A DNA stretch of 64,000 bases from Calliopsis andreniformis. Lineage: Eukaryota > Arthropoda > Insecta > Hymenoptera > Andrenidae. Position numbers and translations under genes: made by a program. The stretch is from positions 19,734,001 to 19,798,000 of the forward strand of contig NW_027480422.1 of the NCBI RefSeq assembly GCF_051401765.1. The letters run 5' to 3'. Below are positions 23,220 to 37,056 of this stretch, in pieces (position 1 is the stretch's first letter; every line of letters starts with the position of its first letter). The notes under the pieces were generated by a model. It was not told where the DNA came from. It did no database searches and saw only the letters and a list, made by a program, of their open reading frames with translations.

Positions 23220-26200
23220 CATAACTTTCATACTGGTTGCAATTATTCGTTTTATACGATGGAAAAACTGTTGTATTTATATTGTATTTTATGCTTCAGC
23301 GTTGACTTCTTAGGCCCTAACTATTCGCTCTGGTGGAACAACGCCCTAGAGTGATGCCTATGTCGCCCGGATCGTAGAAATGACCATTACTTGCACACTG
23401 GATGCAATTATCGTTTTATACGATGGAAAAACTGTTGTATTTATTTTGTATTTGGTGCTCCTGGCGTTGACTTCTTAGGCCCTAACTATTGGATCTGGTG
23501 GACCAACGCCCTAGAGTGAAGCCTAGGTTGCCCGGAATGCAGAAATGACCATCACTTTCACACTGGTGGCAATTATTCCTGTTACACCATGGACAAACTG
23601 TTGGATTTTTAATGTACTTTATGCTTCTGGCGTTGACTTCTAAGGCCCTATGTATTCGATCTGGTGGAGCAATGTCTCAGTGTTAAGTCTAGGATTCCCG
23701 GAACGTAGAAATGGCCGTTACTTTCACACTGGTTGCAATTACTCATTTTATGCGATGGAAAAACTGTTGTACATATATCGTATTTTATGCTTCTGGCATT
23801 GACTTCTTAGGCCCTAACTATTCGATCTGGTGGAGCAACGCCCTAGGGTGAAGTCTAGGTTGCCCGGAACGTAGAAATGACCATAACTATCAGACTGGTT
23901 GCAATTATTCGTTTTATACGATGTATAGACTGTTGTATTTATATTGTATTTTATAGTTATGGCGTTGTCTTCTAGGGCCGTAGCTATACGATGTGGTTGA
24001 GCAACGCCCTAGAGTGAAGGCTAGGTTGCCCGGAACGTAGAAATGACCATAACTTTCACACTGGTTGCCATTATTTCTGTTATACAATGGAAAAACTGTT
24101 GTATTTATATTGAATTTTGTGCTTCTGGCGTTGACTTCTTAGACCCTAACTATTCGATCTGGTGGAGCAACGCCCTAGAGTGAAGCCTAGGTTGCACGGA
24201 ACGTAGAAATGACCACTACTTCCTCACTGTTTGCAATTATTCATTTTATACAATGGAAAAACTGTTGTATTTATACTGTACTTTATGCTTCCGGCGTTGA
24301 CTTCTTAGGCCCTTGCTATTGGATCTGGCGGACCAACGCCCTAGAGTGACGCCTAGGTTGAACGGAACGTAGAAATTACCATAACATTCATACTGGTTGC
24401 AATTATTCATTTTATACAATGGAAAGACTGTTGTATTTATATTGTTTTTTATAGTTATGGCGTTCACTTCTAAGGCCATAGCTATTCGATGTGGTGGAGC
24501 AATGCCCTAGAGTGAAGCCTGGGATGCCCGAAACGTAGAAATGACCATATCTTTCACACTGTTTGCAATTATTCCTGTTATACGATTCAAAAACTGTTGT
24601 ATTTATATTGTATTTTATGCTTCTGGCATTGTCTTCTTAGGCCCTAACTATTCGATCTGGTGGAGCAACGCCCTAGGGTGAAGTCTAGGTTGCCCGGAAC
24701 GTAGAAATGACCATAACTATCAGACTGGTTGGTATTATTCGTTTTATACGATGGATAGACTGTTGTACTTATATTGTATTTAATAGTTATGGTGTTGTCT
24801 TCTAGGGCCGCAGCTATTCGATGTGGTTGAGCAACGCCCTAGAGTGAAGCCTGGGTTGCCCGGAACGTAGAAATGACCATTACTTCCACACTGCTTGCAA
24901 TTATTCATATTATACAGTGGAACAACTGTTGTATTTATATGGCATTTTATGCTTCTGGCATTGACTTCTAAGGCCCTAACTATTCGATGTGGTGGAGCAA
25001 CGCCCTAGAGTGAAGCCTAGGTTGCCCGGAACGTAGAAATGACCATAGCTTTCACACTGGTTGCAATTATTCCTGATATACAAGGGAAAAACTGTTGTAT
25101 TTATATTGTATTTTATGCTTCTGGCGTTGACTTCTTATGCCCTAACTATTCGATCTGGTGGAGCATGGCCCTAGAGTGAAGCCTAGGTTGCCCGGAATGT
25201 AGATTTGACCATGTCTTTCACACTGGTTGCAATTATTCCTGTTATACGATGGTAAAACTGTTGTATTTCTATTGTATTTTATGCTTCTGGCGTTGACTTG
25301 TTAGGCCCTAACTATTCGATCTGGTGGAGCAACGCCCTAGAGAGAAGCCTAGATTGCCCGGAACGTAGAAATGACCATAACTATCAAACTGGTTGCAATT
25401 ACTCGTTTTATACGATGGAAAGACTGTTGTATTTATATTGTATTTTATAGTTATGGCGTTGTCCTCTAGGGCCGTAGCTATTCGATGTGGTTGAGCAATG
25501 CCCTAGAGTGAAGCCTAGGATGCCCGCAACGTAGAAATGACCATATCTTTCACACTGTCTGCAATTATTCCTGTTATACGATTCAAAAACTGTTGTATTT
25601 ATAGTGTATTTTATGCTTCTGGCGTTGACTTCTAAGGCCGGAGCTATTCGATGTGGTGGAGCAACGCCCTAGAGTGAAGCCTAGGTTGCCCGGAACGTAG
25701 AAATGACCATAACTTTCACACTGGTTGCAATTATTTCTGTTATACAAGGGAAAACTGTTGTATTTATATTGTATTTTATGCTTCTGGCGTTGACTTCTTA
25801 GGCCCTAACTATTCGATCTGGTGGAGCAACGCACTAGAGTGAAGCCTAGGTGGCACGGAACGTAGAAATGAGCATAACTTTCACACTGGTTTCAATTATT
25901 CGTTTTATACAATGGAAAAACTGTTCTATTTATTTTGTATTTTATGCTTCGGGCGTTGACTTCTAAGGCCCTAACTATTCGATCTGGTGGTGCAACGCCC
26001 TAGAGTGAAGCCTAGGATGCCCGCAACGTAGAAATGACCATATTTTTCACACTGGCTGCAATTATTCTTGTTATACGATGGAAAAACTGTTGTATTTATT
26101 TTGTATTTTATGCTTCAGGCGTTGACTTCTTGGGCCCTAACTATTCGCTCTGGTGGAACAACGCCCTAGTGTGAAGCCTAGGTTGCCCGGAACGTAGAAG

Positions 26201-26370
26201 TGACCATTACCTTCACACTGTTTGCGATTATTCATTTTATACGATGGTAAAACTGTTGTACAAATATCGTATTTTATGCTTCTGGCGTTGACTTCTTAGG
26301 CCCTAACTATTCGCTCTGGTGGAACAACGCCCTAGAGTGATGCCTATGTCGCCCGGATCGTAGAAATGAC
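23220..26370 (+). repeat. 19-monomer tandem duplication, copy 1
   Basis: The block is 3151 bp (19 x 166 - 3), measured at 'cataactttcatactgg' (23220, 26371, 29522) and again at 24246/27397. It holds the 18-21 kb monomer set plus two monomers with 'cctatgtcgcccggatcg'. Near 26261 it has 'gtacaaatatcg' where the other copies have 'gtacatatatcg'. Confidence 0.9.
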
Positions 26371-29300
26371 CATAACTTTCATACTGGTTGCAATTATTCG
26401 TTTTATACGATGGAAAAACTGTTGTATTTATATTGTATTTTATGCTTCAGCGTTGACTTCTTAGGCCCTAACTATTCGCTCTGGTGGAACAACGCCCTAG
26501 AGTGATGCCTATGTCGCCCGGATCGTAGAAATGACCATTACTTGCACACTGGATGCAATTATCGTTTTATACGATGGAAAAACTGTTGTATTTATTTTGT
26601 ATTTGGTGCTCCTGGCGTTGACTTCTTAGGCCCTAACTATTGGATCTGGTGGACCAACGCCCTAGAGTGAAGCCTAGGTTGCCCGGAATGCAGAAATGAC
26701 CATCACTTTCACACTGGTGGCAATTATTCCTGTTACACCATGGACAAACTGTTGGATTTTTAATGTACTTTATGCTTCTGGCGTTGACTTCTAAGGCCCT
26801 ATGTATTCGATCTGGTGGAGCAATGTCTCAGTGTTAAGTCTAGGATTCCCGGAACGTAGAAATGGCCGTTACTTTCACACTGGTTGCAATTACTCATTTT
26901 ATGCGATGGAAAAACTGTTGTACATATATCGTATTTTATGCTTCTGGCATTGACTTCTTAGGCCCTAACTATTCGATCTGGTGGAGCAACGCCCTAGGGT
27001 GAAGTCTAGGTTGCCCGGAACGTAGAAATGACCATAACTATCAGACTGGTTGCAATTATTCGTTTTATACGATGTATAGACTGTTGTATTTATATTGTAT
27101 TTTATAGTTATGGCGTTGTCTTCTAGGGCCGTAGCTATACGATGTGGTTGAGCAACGCCCTAGAGTGAAGGCTAGGTTGCCCGGAACGTAGAAATGACCA
27201 TAACTTTCACACTGGTTGCCATTATTTCTGTTATACAATGGAAAAACTGTTGTATTTATATTGAATTTTGTGCTTCTGGCGTTGACTTCTTAGACCCTAA
27301 CTATTCGATCTGGTGGAGCAACGCCCTAGAGTGAAGCCTAGGTTGCACGGAACGTAGAAATGACCACTACTTCCTCACTGTTTGCAATTATTCATTTTAT
27401 ACAATGGAAAAACTGTTGTATTTATACTGTACTTTATGCTTCCGGCGTTGACTTCTTAGGCCCTTGCTACTGGATCTGGCGGACCAACGCCCTAGAGTGA
27501 CGCCTAGGTTGAACGGAACGTAGAAATTACCATAACATTCATACTGGTTGCAATTATTCATTTTATACAATGGAAAGACTGTTGTATTTATATTGTTTTT
27601 TATAGTTATGGCGTTCACTTCTAAGGCCATAGCTATTCGATGTGGTGGAGCAATGCCCTAGAGTGAAGCCTGGGATGCCCGAAACGTAGAAATGACCATA
27701 TCTTTCACACTGTTTGCAATTATTCCTGTTATACGATTCAAAAACTGTTGTATTTATATTGTATTTTATGCTTCTGGCATTGTCTTCTTAGGCCCTAACT
27801 ATTCGATCTGGTGGAGCAACGCCCTAGGGTGAAGTCTAGGTTGCCCGGAACGTAGAAATGACCATAACTATCAGACTGGTTGGTATTATTCGTTTTATAC
27901 GATGGATAGACTGTTGTACTTATATTGTATTTAATAGTTATGGTGTTGTCTTCTAGGGCCGCAGCTATTCGATGTGGTTGAGCAACGCCCTAGAGTGAAG
28001 CCTGGGTTGCCCGGAACGTAGAAATGACCATTACTTCCACACTGCTTGCAATTATTCATATTATACAGTGGAACAACTGTTGTATTTATATGGCATTTTA
28101 TGCTTCTGGCATTGACTTCTAAGGCCCTAACTATTCGATGTGGTGGAGCAACGCCCTAGAGTGAAGCCTAGGTTGCCCGGAACGTAGAAATGACCATAGC
28201 TTTCACACTGGTTGCAATTATTCCTGATATACAAGGGAAAAACTGTTGTATTTATATTGTATTTTATGCTTCTGGCGTTGACTTCTTATGCCCTAACTAT
28301 TCGATCTGGTGGAGCATGGCCCTAGAGTGAAGCCTAGGTTGCCCGGAATGTAGATTTGACCATGTCTTTCACACTGGTTGCAATTATTCCTGTTATACGA
28401 TGGTAAAACTGTTGTATTTCTATTGTATTTTATGCTTCTGGCGTTGACTTGTTAGGCCCTAACTATTCGATCTGGTGGAGCAACGCCCTAGAGAGAAGCC
28501 TAGATTGCCCGGAACGTAGAAATGACCATAACTATCAAACTGGTTGCAATTACTCGTTTTATACGATGGAAAGACTGTTGTATTTATATTGTATTTTATA
28601 GTTATGGCGTTGTCCTCTAGGGCCGTAGCTATTCGATGTGGTTGAGCAATGCCCTAGAGTGAAGCCTAGGATGCCCGCAACGTAGAAATGACCATATCTT
28701 TCACACTGTCTGCAATTATTCCTGTTATACGATTCAAAAACTGTTGTATTTATAGTGTATTTTATGCTTCTGGCGTTGACTTCTAAGGCCGGAGCTATTC
28801 GATGTGGTGGAGCAACGCCCTAGAGTGAAGCCTAGGTTGCCCGGAACGTAGAAATGACCATAACGTTCACACTGGTTGCAATTATTTCTGTTATACAAGG
28901 GAAAACTGTTGTATTTATATTGTATTTTATGCTTCTGGCGTTGACTTCTTAGGCCCTAACTATTCGATCTGGTGGAGCAACGCACTAGAGTGAAGCCTAG
29001 GTGGCACGCAACGTAGAAATGAGCATAACTTTCACACTGGTTTCAATTATTCGTTTTATACAATGGAAAAACTGTTCTATTTATTTTGTATTTTATGCTT
29101 CGGGCGTTGACTTCTAAGGCCCTAACTATTCGATCTGGTGGTGCAACGCCCTAGAGTGAAGCCTAGGATGCCCGCAACGTAGAAATGACCATATTTTTCA
29201 CACTGGCTGCAATTATTCTTGTTATACGATGGAAAAACTGTTGTATTTATTTTGTATTTTATGCTTCAGGCGTTGACTTCTTGGGCCCTAACTATTCGCT

Positions 29301-29521
29301 CTGGTGGAACAACGCCCTAGTGTGAAGCCTAGGTTGCCCGGAACGTAGAAGTGACCATTACGTTCACACTGTTTGCGATTATTCATTTTATACGATGGTA
29401 AAACTGTTGTACATATATCGTATTTTATGCTTCTGGCGTTGACTTCTTAGGCCCTAACTATTCGCTCTGGTGGAACAACGCCCTAGAGTGATGCCTATGT
29501 CGCCCGGATCGTAGAAATGAC
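26371..29521 (+). repeat. 19-monomer tandem duplication, copy 2
   Basis: It is nearly identical to copy 1; I see a handful of differences, such as 'gctactggatctgg' near 27466 for 'gctattggatctgg', 'ataacgttcacac' near 28860 and 'ggcacgcaacg' near 29003. A third copy begins at 29522 and breaks off near 29637, where 'ggtggtacaacg' replaces 'ggtggaacaacg'. Confidence 0.9.
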
Positions 29522-29637
29522 CATAACTTTCATACTGGTTGCAATTATTCGTTTTATACGATGGAAAAACTGTTGTATTTATATTGTATTTTATGCTTCA
29601 GCGTTGACTTCTTAGGCCCTAACTATTCGCTCTGGTG

Positions 29638-32600
29638 GTACAACGCCCTAGGGTGAAGCCTAGGTTGCCCTGAACGTAGAAATAACCATAACTTTCATAC
29701 TGGTTGCAATTATTCGTTTTATACAATGTAAAAACTGTTGTATTTATATTGTATTTTATGCTTCAGGCGTTGACTTCTTAGGCCCTAACTATTCGATCTG
29801 GTGGAACAACGCCCTAGAGTGATGCCTATGTCGCCCGGATCGTAGAAATGACCATTACTTGCACACTGGATGCAATTATCGTTTTATACGATGGAAAAAC
29901 TGTTGTATTTATTTTGTATTTGGTGCTCCTGGCGTTGACTTCTTAGGCCCTAACTATTGGATCTGGTGGACCAACGCCCTAGAGTGAAGCCTAGGTTGCC
30001 CGGAACGTAGAAATGACCATTACTTCCACACTGTTTGCAATTATTCAAATTATACAGTGGAAAAACTGTTGTATTTATATAGTATTTTATGCTTCTGGCA
30101 TTGACTTCTAAGGCCCTAACTATTCGATGTGGTGGAGCAACGCACTAGAGTGAAGCCTAGGTTGCCCGGAACGTAGAAATGACCATAACTTTCACACTGG
30201 TTGCAATTATTTCTGTTATACAAGGGAAAAACTGTTGTATTTTTATTGTATTTTATGCTTCTGGCGTTGACTTCTTAGGCCCTAACCATTCGATCTGGTG
30301 GAGCAACGCCCTAGAGTGAAGCCTAGGTTGCCCGGAACGTAGAAATGACCATGTCTTTCACACTGGTTGCAATTATTCCTGTTATACGATGGAAAAACTA
30401 TTGTACTTATATTATATTTTATGCTTCAGGCGTTGACTTCTTAGGCCCTAACTATTCGATCTGGTGGAGAAACGCCCTAGGGTGAAGTCTAGGTTGCCCG
30501 GAACGTAGAAATGACCATAACTATCAGACTGGTTGCAATTATTCGTTTTATACGATGTATAGACTGTTGTATTTATATTGTATTTTATAGTTATGGCGTT
30601 GTCTTCTAGGGCCGTAGCTATTCGATGTGGTTCAGCAACGCCCTAGAGTGAAGACTAGGTTGCCCGGAACGTAGAAATGACCATTACTTCCACACTGTTT
30701 GCAATTATACGTATTATACAGTGGAACAACTGTTGTATTTATATGGCATTTTATGCTTCTGGCATTGACGTCTAAGGCCCTAGCTATTCGCTGTGGTGGA
30801 GCAACGCCCTAGAGTGTAGCCTAGGTTGCCCTGAACGTAGAAATGACCATAGCTTTCACACTGGTTGCAATTATTCCTGTTATACAAGGGAAAAACTGTT
30901 GTATTTATATTGTATTTTATGCTTCTGGCCTTGACTTATTAGGCCCTAACTATTCGATCTGGTGGAGCAACGCCCTAGGGTGAAGCCGAGGTTGCCCTGA
31001 ACGTAGAAATAACCATAACTTTCATACTGGTTGCAATTATTCGTTTTATACAATGTAAAAACTGTTGTATTTATATTGTATTTTATGCTTCAGGCGTTGA
31101 CTACTTAGGCCCTAACTATTCGCTCTGGTGGAACAACACCCTAGAGTGATGCCTAGGTCGCCCGGATCGTAGAAATGACCATTACTTGCACACTGGATGC
31201 AATTATCGTTTTATACGATGGAAAAACTGTTGTATTTATTTTGTATTTGGTGCTCCTGGCGTTGACTTCTTAGGCCCTAACTATTGGATCTGGTGGACCA
31301 ACGCCCTAGAGTGAAGCCTAGGTTGCCCGGAACGTAGAAATGGCCATTACTTCCACACTGTTTGCAATTATTCATATTATACAGTGGAAAAACTGATGTA
31401 TTTATATAGTATTTTATGCTTCTGGCATTGACTTCTAAGGCCCTAACTATTCGCTCTGGTGGAACAACGCCCTAGCGTGAAGCCTAGGTTGCCCGGAATG
31501 CAGAAATGACCATCACTTTCACACTGGTGGCAATTATTCCTGTTATACGATGGACAAACTGTTGGATTTTTAATGTACTTTATGCTTCTGGCGTTGACTT
31601 CTAAGGCCCCAACTATTCGATCTGGTGCAGCAACGCCCTAGAGTGAAGCCTAGGTTCCCCGGAATGTAGAAATGACCATTACCTTCACACTGTTTGCGAT
31701 TATTCATTTTATACGACGGTAAAACTGTTGCACATATATCGTATTTTATGCTGCTGGCGTTGACTTCTTAGGCCCTAACTATTCGATCAGGTGGAGCAAC
31801 GCCCTAGGGTGAAGCCTAGGTTGCCCGGAACGTAGAAATGGCCATTGCATTCACACTGTTTGCAAATATACATTATATACGATGGAAAAGCTGCTGTATC
31901 TATTTTGTATTTTATGATTCTGACGCTGATTTCTTAGGTCCTAACTATTGGATCTGGTGGAGCAACACCCAGGGGTGAAGCCTAGGTTGCGCGGAACGTA
32001 GAAATAACCATACCTTTCACACTGGTTTCAATTATTCGTTTTATACAATGGAAAAACTGTTCTATTTATTTTGTATTTTATGCTTCGGGCGTTGACTTCT
32101 AAGGCCCTAACTATTCGATCTGGTGGTGCAACGCCCTAGAGTGAAGCCTAGGATGCCCGCAACGTAGAAATGACCATATGTTTCACACTGGTTGCAATTA
32201 CTCTTGTTATACGATGGAAAAACTGTTGTATTTATTTTGTATTTTATGCTTCAGACGTTGACTTCTTAGGCCATAACTATTCGCTCTGGTGGAACAACGC
32301 CCTAGTGTGAAGCCTAGGTTGCCCGGAACGTAGAAGTGACCATTACCTTCACACTGTTTGCGATTATTCATTTTATTCGATGGTAAAACTGTTGTACATA
32401 TATCGTATTTTATGCTTCTGGCGTTGACTTCTTAGGCCCTAACTATTCGGTCAGGTGGAGCAACGCCCTAGGGTGAAGCCTAGGTTGCCCGGAACGTAGA
32501 AATGACCATTACTTGCACACTGGATGCAATTATTCGTTTTATACGATGGAAAAACTGTTGTATTTATTTTGTATTTTAGGCTTCTGGCATTGACTTCTTA

Positions 32601-34734
32601 AGCCCTAACTATTCGATCTGGTGGAGAAACTCCCTAGGGTGAAGTATAGGTTACCCGGAACGTAGAAATGACCATAACTATCAGACTGGTTGCAATTATT
32701 CGTTTTATACGATGTATAGACTGTTGTATTTATATTGCATTTTATAGTTATGGCGTTGTCTTCTAGGGCCGTAGCTATTCGATGTGGTTGAGCAACGCCC
32801 TAGAATGAAGCCTAGGTTGCCCGGAACGTAGAAATGACCATTACTTCCACACTGTTTGCAATTATACGTATTATACAGTGGAACAACTGTTGTATTTATA
32901 TGGCATTTTATGCTTCTGGCATTGACGTCTAAGGCCCTAACTATTCGCTGTGGTGGAGCAACGCCCTAGAGTGAAGCCTAGGTTGCCCTGAACGTAGAAA
33001 TGACCATAGCTTTCACACTGGTTGCAATTATTCCTGTTATACAAGGGAAAAACTGTTGTATTTATATTGTATTTTAAGCTTCTGGCCTTGACTTCTTAGG
33101 CCCTAACTATTCGATCTGGTGGAGCAACGCCCTAGGGTGAAGCCTAGGTTGCCCTGAACGTAGAAATAACCATAACTTTCATACTGGTTGCAATTATTCG
33201 TTTTATACAATGTAAAAACTGTGGTATTTATATTGTATTTTATGCTTCAGGCGTTGACTTCTTAGGCCCTAGCTATTCGCTCTGGTGGAACAACGCCCTA
33301 GAGTGATGCCTAGGTCGCCCGGATCGTAGAAATGACCATTACTTGCACACTGGATGCAATTATCGTTTTATACGATGGAAAAACTGTTGTATTTATTTTG
33401 TATTTGGTGCTCCTGGCGTTGACTTCTTAGGCCCTAACTATTGGATCTGGTGGACCAACGCCCTAGAGTGAAGCCTAGGTTGCCCGGAATGCAGAAATGA
33501 CCATCACTTTCACACTGGTGGCAATTATTCCTGTTACACGATGGACAAACTGTTGGATTTTTAATGTACTTTATGCTTCTGGCGTTGACTTCTAAGGCCC
33601 TATGTATTCGATCTGGTGGAGCAATGTCTCAGTGTTAAGTCTAGGATTCCCGGAACGTAGAAATGGCCGTTACTTTCACACTGGTTGCAATTACTCATTT
33701 TATGCAATGGAAAAACTGTTGTACATATATCGTATTTTATGCTTCTGGCATTGACTTCTTAGGCCCTAACCATTCGATCTGGTGGAGCAACGCCCTAGAG
33801 TGAAGCCTAGGTTACACGGAACGTAGAAATGACCATTACTTCCTCACCGTTTGCAATTATTCATTTTATACAATGGAAAAACTGTTGTATTTATGTGGTT
33901 TTTTATAGTTATGGCGTTGACTTCTAAGGCCGTAGCCATTCGATGTGGTGGAGCAATGCCCTAGAGTGAAGCCTAGGATGCCCGCAACGTAGAAATGACA
34001 ATATTTTTCACACTGTTTGCAATTATTCCTGTTATGCGATGGACAAACTGTTGGATTTTTAATGTACTTTATGCTTCTGGCGTTGACTTCTAAGGCCCTA
34101 TGTATTCGATCTGGTGGAGCAATGTCTCAGTGTGAAGTCTAGGATTCCCGGAACGTAGAAATGGCCGTTACATTCGCACTGGTTGCAATTACTCATTTTA
34201 TGCGATGGAAAAACCGTTGTACATATATCGTATTTTATTCTTCTGGCATTGACTTCTTAGGCCCTAACTATTCGATCTGGTGGAGCAACGCCCTAGAGTG
34301 AAGCCTAGGATGCCCGCAACGTAGAAATGACCATATCTGTCACACTGTTTGCAATTATTCCTGTTATACGATTGAAAAACTGTTTTATCTATATTGTGTT
34401 TTATGCTTCTGGCGTTGACTTCTAAGGCCGCAGCTATTCGATGAGGTGGAGCAACGCCCTAGAGTGAAGCCTAGGTTGCCCGGAACGTAGAAATGACCAT
34501 GTCTTTCACACTGGTTGCAATTATTCCTGTTATACGATGGAAAAACTATTGTACTTATATTATATTTTATGCTTCAGGCGTTGACTTCTAAGGGCGTAGC
34601 TATTCGATGTGGTGACGAAACGCCCTAGAGTGAAGCCTAGGTTGCGCGGAAAGTAGAAATGACCATTTCCTCCACACTGTTTGCAATTATTCATTTTATA
34701 CAATGGAAAAACTGTTGTATTTATGTGGTTTTTT
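29638..34734 (+). repeat. Transition zone of mixed monomers
   Basis: About 31 monomers link the left and right families. Monomers with 'gtagaaataacc' first appear here (29681, then 31008 and 33165; 8 and 13 monomers apart). Left-type monomers ('gcaattatcgttttatac', 'ggacaaactgttgg') alternate with the first right-type ones ('atttatgtggttttttatag' at about 33890 and 34720). I see no long perfect tandem duplication here, so it looks older or less recently homogenised than its flanks. Confidence 0.7.
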
Positions 34735-35895
34735 ATAGTTATGGCGTTGACTTCTAAGGCCGTAGCCATTCGATGTGGTGGAGCAATGCTCTAGAGTGAA
34801 GCCTAGGATGCCCGGTACGTAGAAATGACCATACCTTTCACACTGTTTGCAATTATTCCTGTTATACGATTGAAAAACTGTTGTATGTATATTGTATTTT
34901 ATGCTTCTGGCGTTGACTTCTAAGGCCGCAGCTATTTGATGTGGTGGAGAAAGGCCCTAGAGTGAAGCCTAGGTTGCCCGGAAAGTAGAAATGACCATTA
35001 CCACCACACTGTTTGCAATTATTCATTTTATACAATGGAAAAACTGTTGTATTTATATTGTTTTTTATAGTTATGGCGTTGACTGCTAAGGCCGCAGCTA
35101 TTCGATATGGTGGAGCAACGCCCTAGAGTGAAGCCTAGGTTGCCCGGAACGTAGAAATGACCATTACTTCCACACTGTTTGCAATTATACGTATTATACA
35201 GTGGAACAACTGTTGTATTTATATGGCATTTTATGCTTCTGGCATTGACGTCTAAGGCCCTAACTATTCGCTGTGGTGGAGCAACGCCCTAGAGTAAAGC
35301 CTAGGTTGCCCCGAATGTAGAAATGACCATCACTTTCACAATGGTTGCAGTTATTCTTGTTATACGATGGAAAAACTGTTGTATTTATATTGTATTTTAT
35401 GCTTCAGGCGTTGACTTCTTAGGCCCTAACTATTCGCTCTGGTGGAACAACGCCCTAGAGTGAAGCCTAGGTTGCCCGGAACGTAAAAGTGACCATTACC
35501 TTCACACTGTTTGCGATTATTCATTTTATACGATGGTAAAACTGTTGTACATATATCGTATTTTATGCTTCTGGCGTTGACTTCTTAGGCCCTAACTATT
35601 CGGTCAGGTGGAGCAACGCCCTAGGGTGAAGCCAAGGTTGCCCGGAACGTAGAAATGACCATAACTTTCATACTGGTTGCAATTATCGTTTTATACGATG
35701 GAAAAACTGTTGTATTTATTTTGTATTTGGTGCTCCTGGCGTTGACTTCTGAGGCCCTAACTATTGGATCTGGTGGACCAACGCCCTAGAGTGAAGCCTA
35801 GGTTGCCCGGAACGTAGAAATGACCATTACTTCCACACTGTTTGCAATTATTCATAATATACAGTGGAAAATCTGTTGTATTTATATTGTATTTT
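34735..35895 (+). repeat. 7-monomer tandem duplication, copy 1
   Basis: The block is 1161 bp (7 x 166 - 1), measured at 'atggcgttgacttctaagg' (34741/35902) and 'gactgctaagg' (35081/36242). Distinctive shared variants are 'agtaaagcctagg', 'acaatggttgcag', 'acgtaaaagtgacc' and 'ggaaaatctg'. The length equals the left-hand 7-monomer unit but the monomers are different. Confidence 0.88.
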
Positions 35896-37056
35896 ATTGT
35901 TATGGCGTTGACTTCTAAGGCCGTAGCCATTCGATGTGGTGGAGCAATGCTCTAGAGTGAAGCCTAGGATGCCCGCTACGTAGAAATGACCATACCTTTC
36001 ACACTGTTTGCAATTATTCCTGTTATACGATTGAAAAACTGTTGTATGTATATTGTATTTTATGCTGCTGGCGTTGACTTCTAAGGCCGCAGCTATTCGA
36101 TGTGGTGGAGAAAGGCCCTAGAGTGAAGCCTAGGTTGCCCGGAAAGTAGAAATGACCGTTACCACCACACTGTTTGCAATTATTCATTTTATACAATGGA
36201 AAAACTGTTGTATTTATATTGTTTTTTATAGTTATGGCGTTGACTGCTAAGGCCGCAGCTATTCGATATGGTGGAGCAACGCCCTAGAGTGAAGCCTAGG
36301 TTGCCCGGAACGTAGAAATGACCATTACTTCCACACTGTTTGCAATTATACGTATTATACAGTGGAACAACTGTTGTATTTATATGGCATTTTATGCTTC
36401 TGGCATTGACGTCTAAGGCCCTAACTATTCGCTGTGGTGGAGCAACGCCCTAGAGTAAAGCCTAGGTTGCCCCGAATGTAGAAATGACCATCACTTTCAC
36501 AATGGTTGCAGTTATTCTTGTTATACGATGGAAAAACTGTTGTATTTATATTGTATTTTATGCTTCAGGCGTTGACTTCTTAGGCCCTAACTATTCGCTC
36601 TGGTGGATCAACGCCCTAGAGTGAAGCCTAGGTTGCCCGGAACGTAAAAGTGACCATTACCTTCACACTGTTTGCGATTATTCATTTTATACGATGGTAA
36701 AACTGTTGTACATATATCGTATTTTATGCTTCTGGCGTTGACTTCTTAGGCCCTAACTATTCGGTCAGGTGGAGCAACGCCCTAGGGTGAAGCCAAGGTT
36801 GCCCGGAACGTAGAAATGACCATAACTTTCATACTGGTTGCAATTATCGTTTTATACGATGGAAAAACTGTTGTATTTATTTTGTATTTGGTGCTCCTGG
36901 CGTTGACTTCTGAGGCCCTAACTATTGGATCTGGTGGACCAACGCCCTAGAGTGAAGCCTAGGTTGCCCGGAACGTAGAAATGACCATTACTTCCACACT
37001 GTTTGCAATTATTCATATTATACAGTGGAAAATCTGTTGTATTTATATTGTATTTT
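35896..37056 (+). repeat. 7-monomer tandem duplication, copy 2
   Basis: It follows copy 1 directly. Few differences are seen: 'cccgctacg' for 'cccggtacg', 'tgctgctggcg' for 'tgcttctggcg', and 'ggtggatcaacg' for 'ggtggaacaacg' near 36605. The second copy exits into 'cttctggcattgac' monomers near 37056. Confidence 0.88.

Noticed and set aside
29638..34734. Possible transposon insertion in the transition zone
   Set aside because: Monomer register continues through the zone without a non-satellite segment, terminal repeats or coding sequence.
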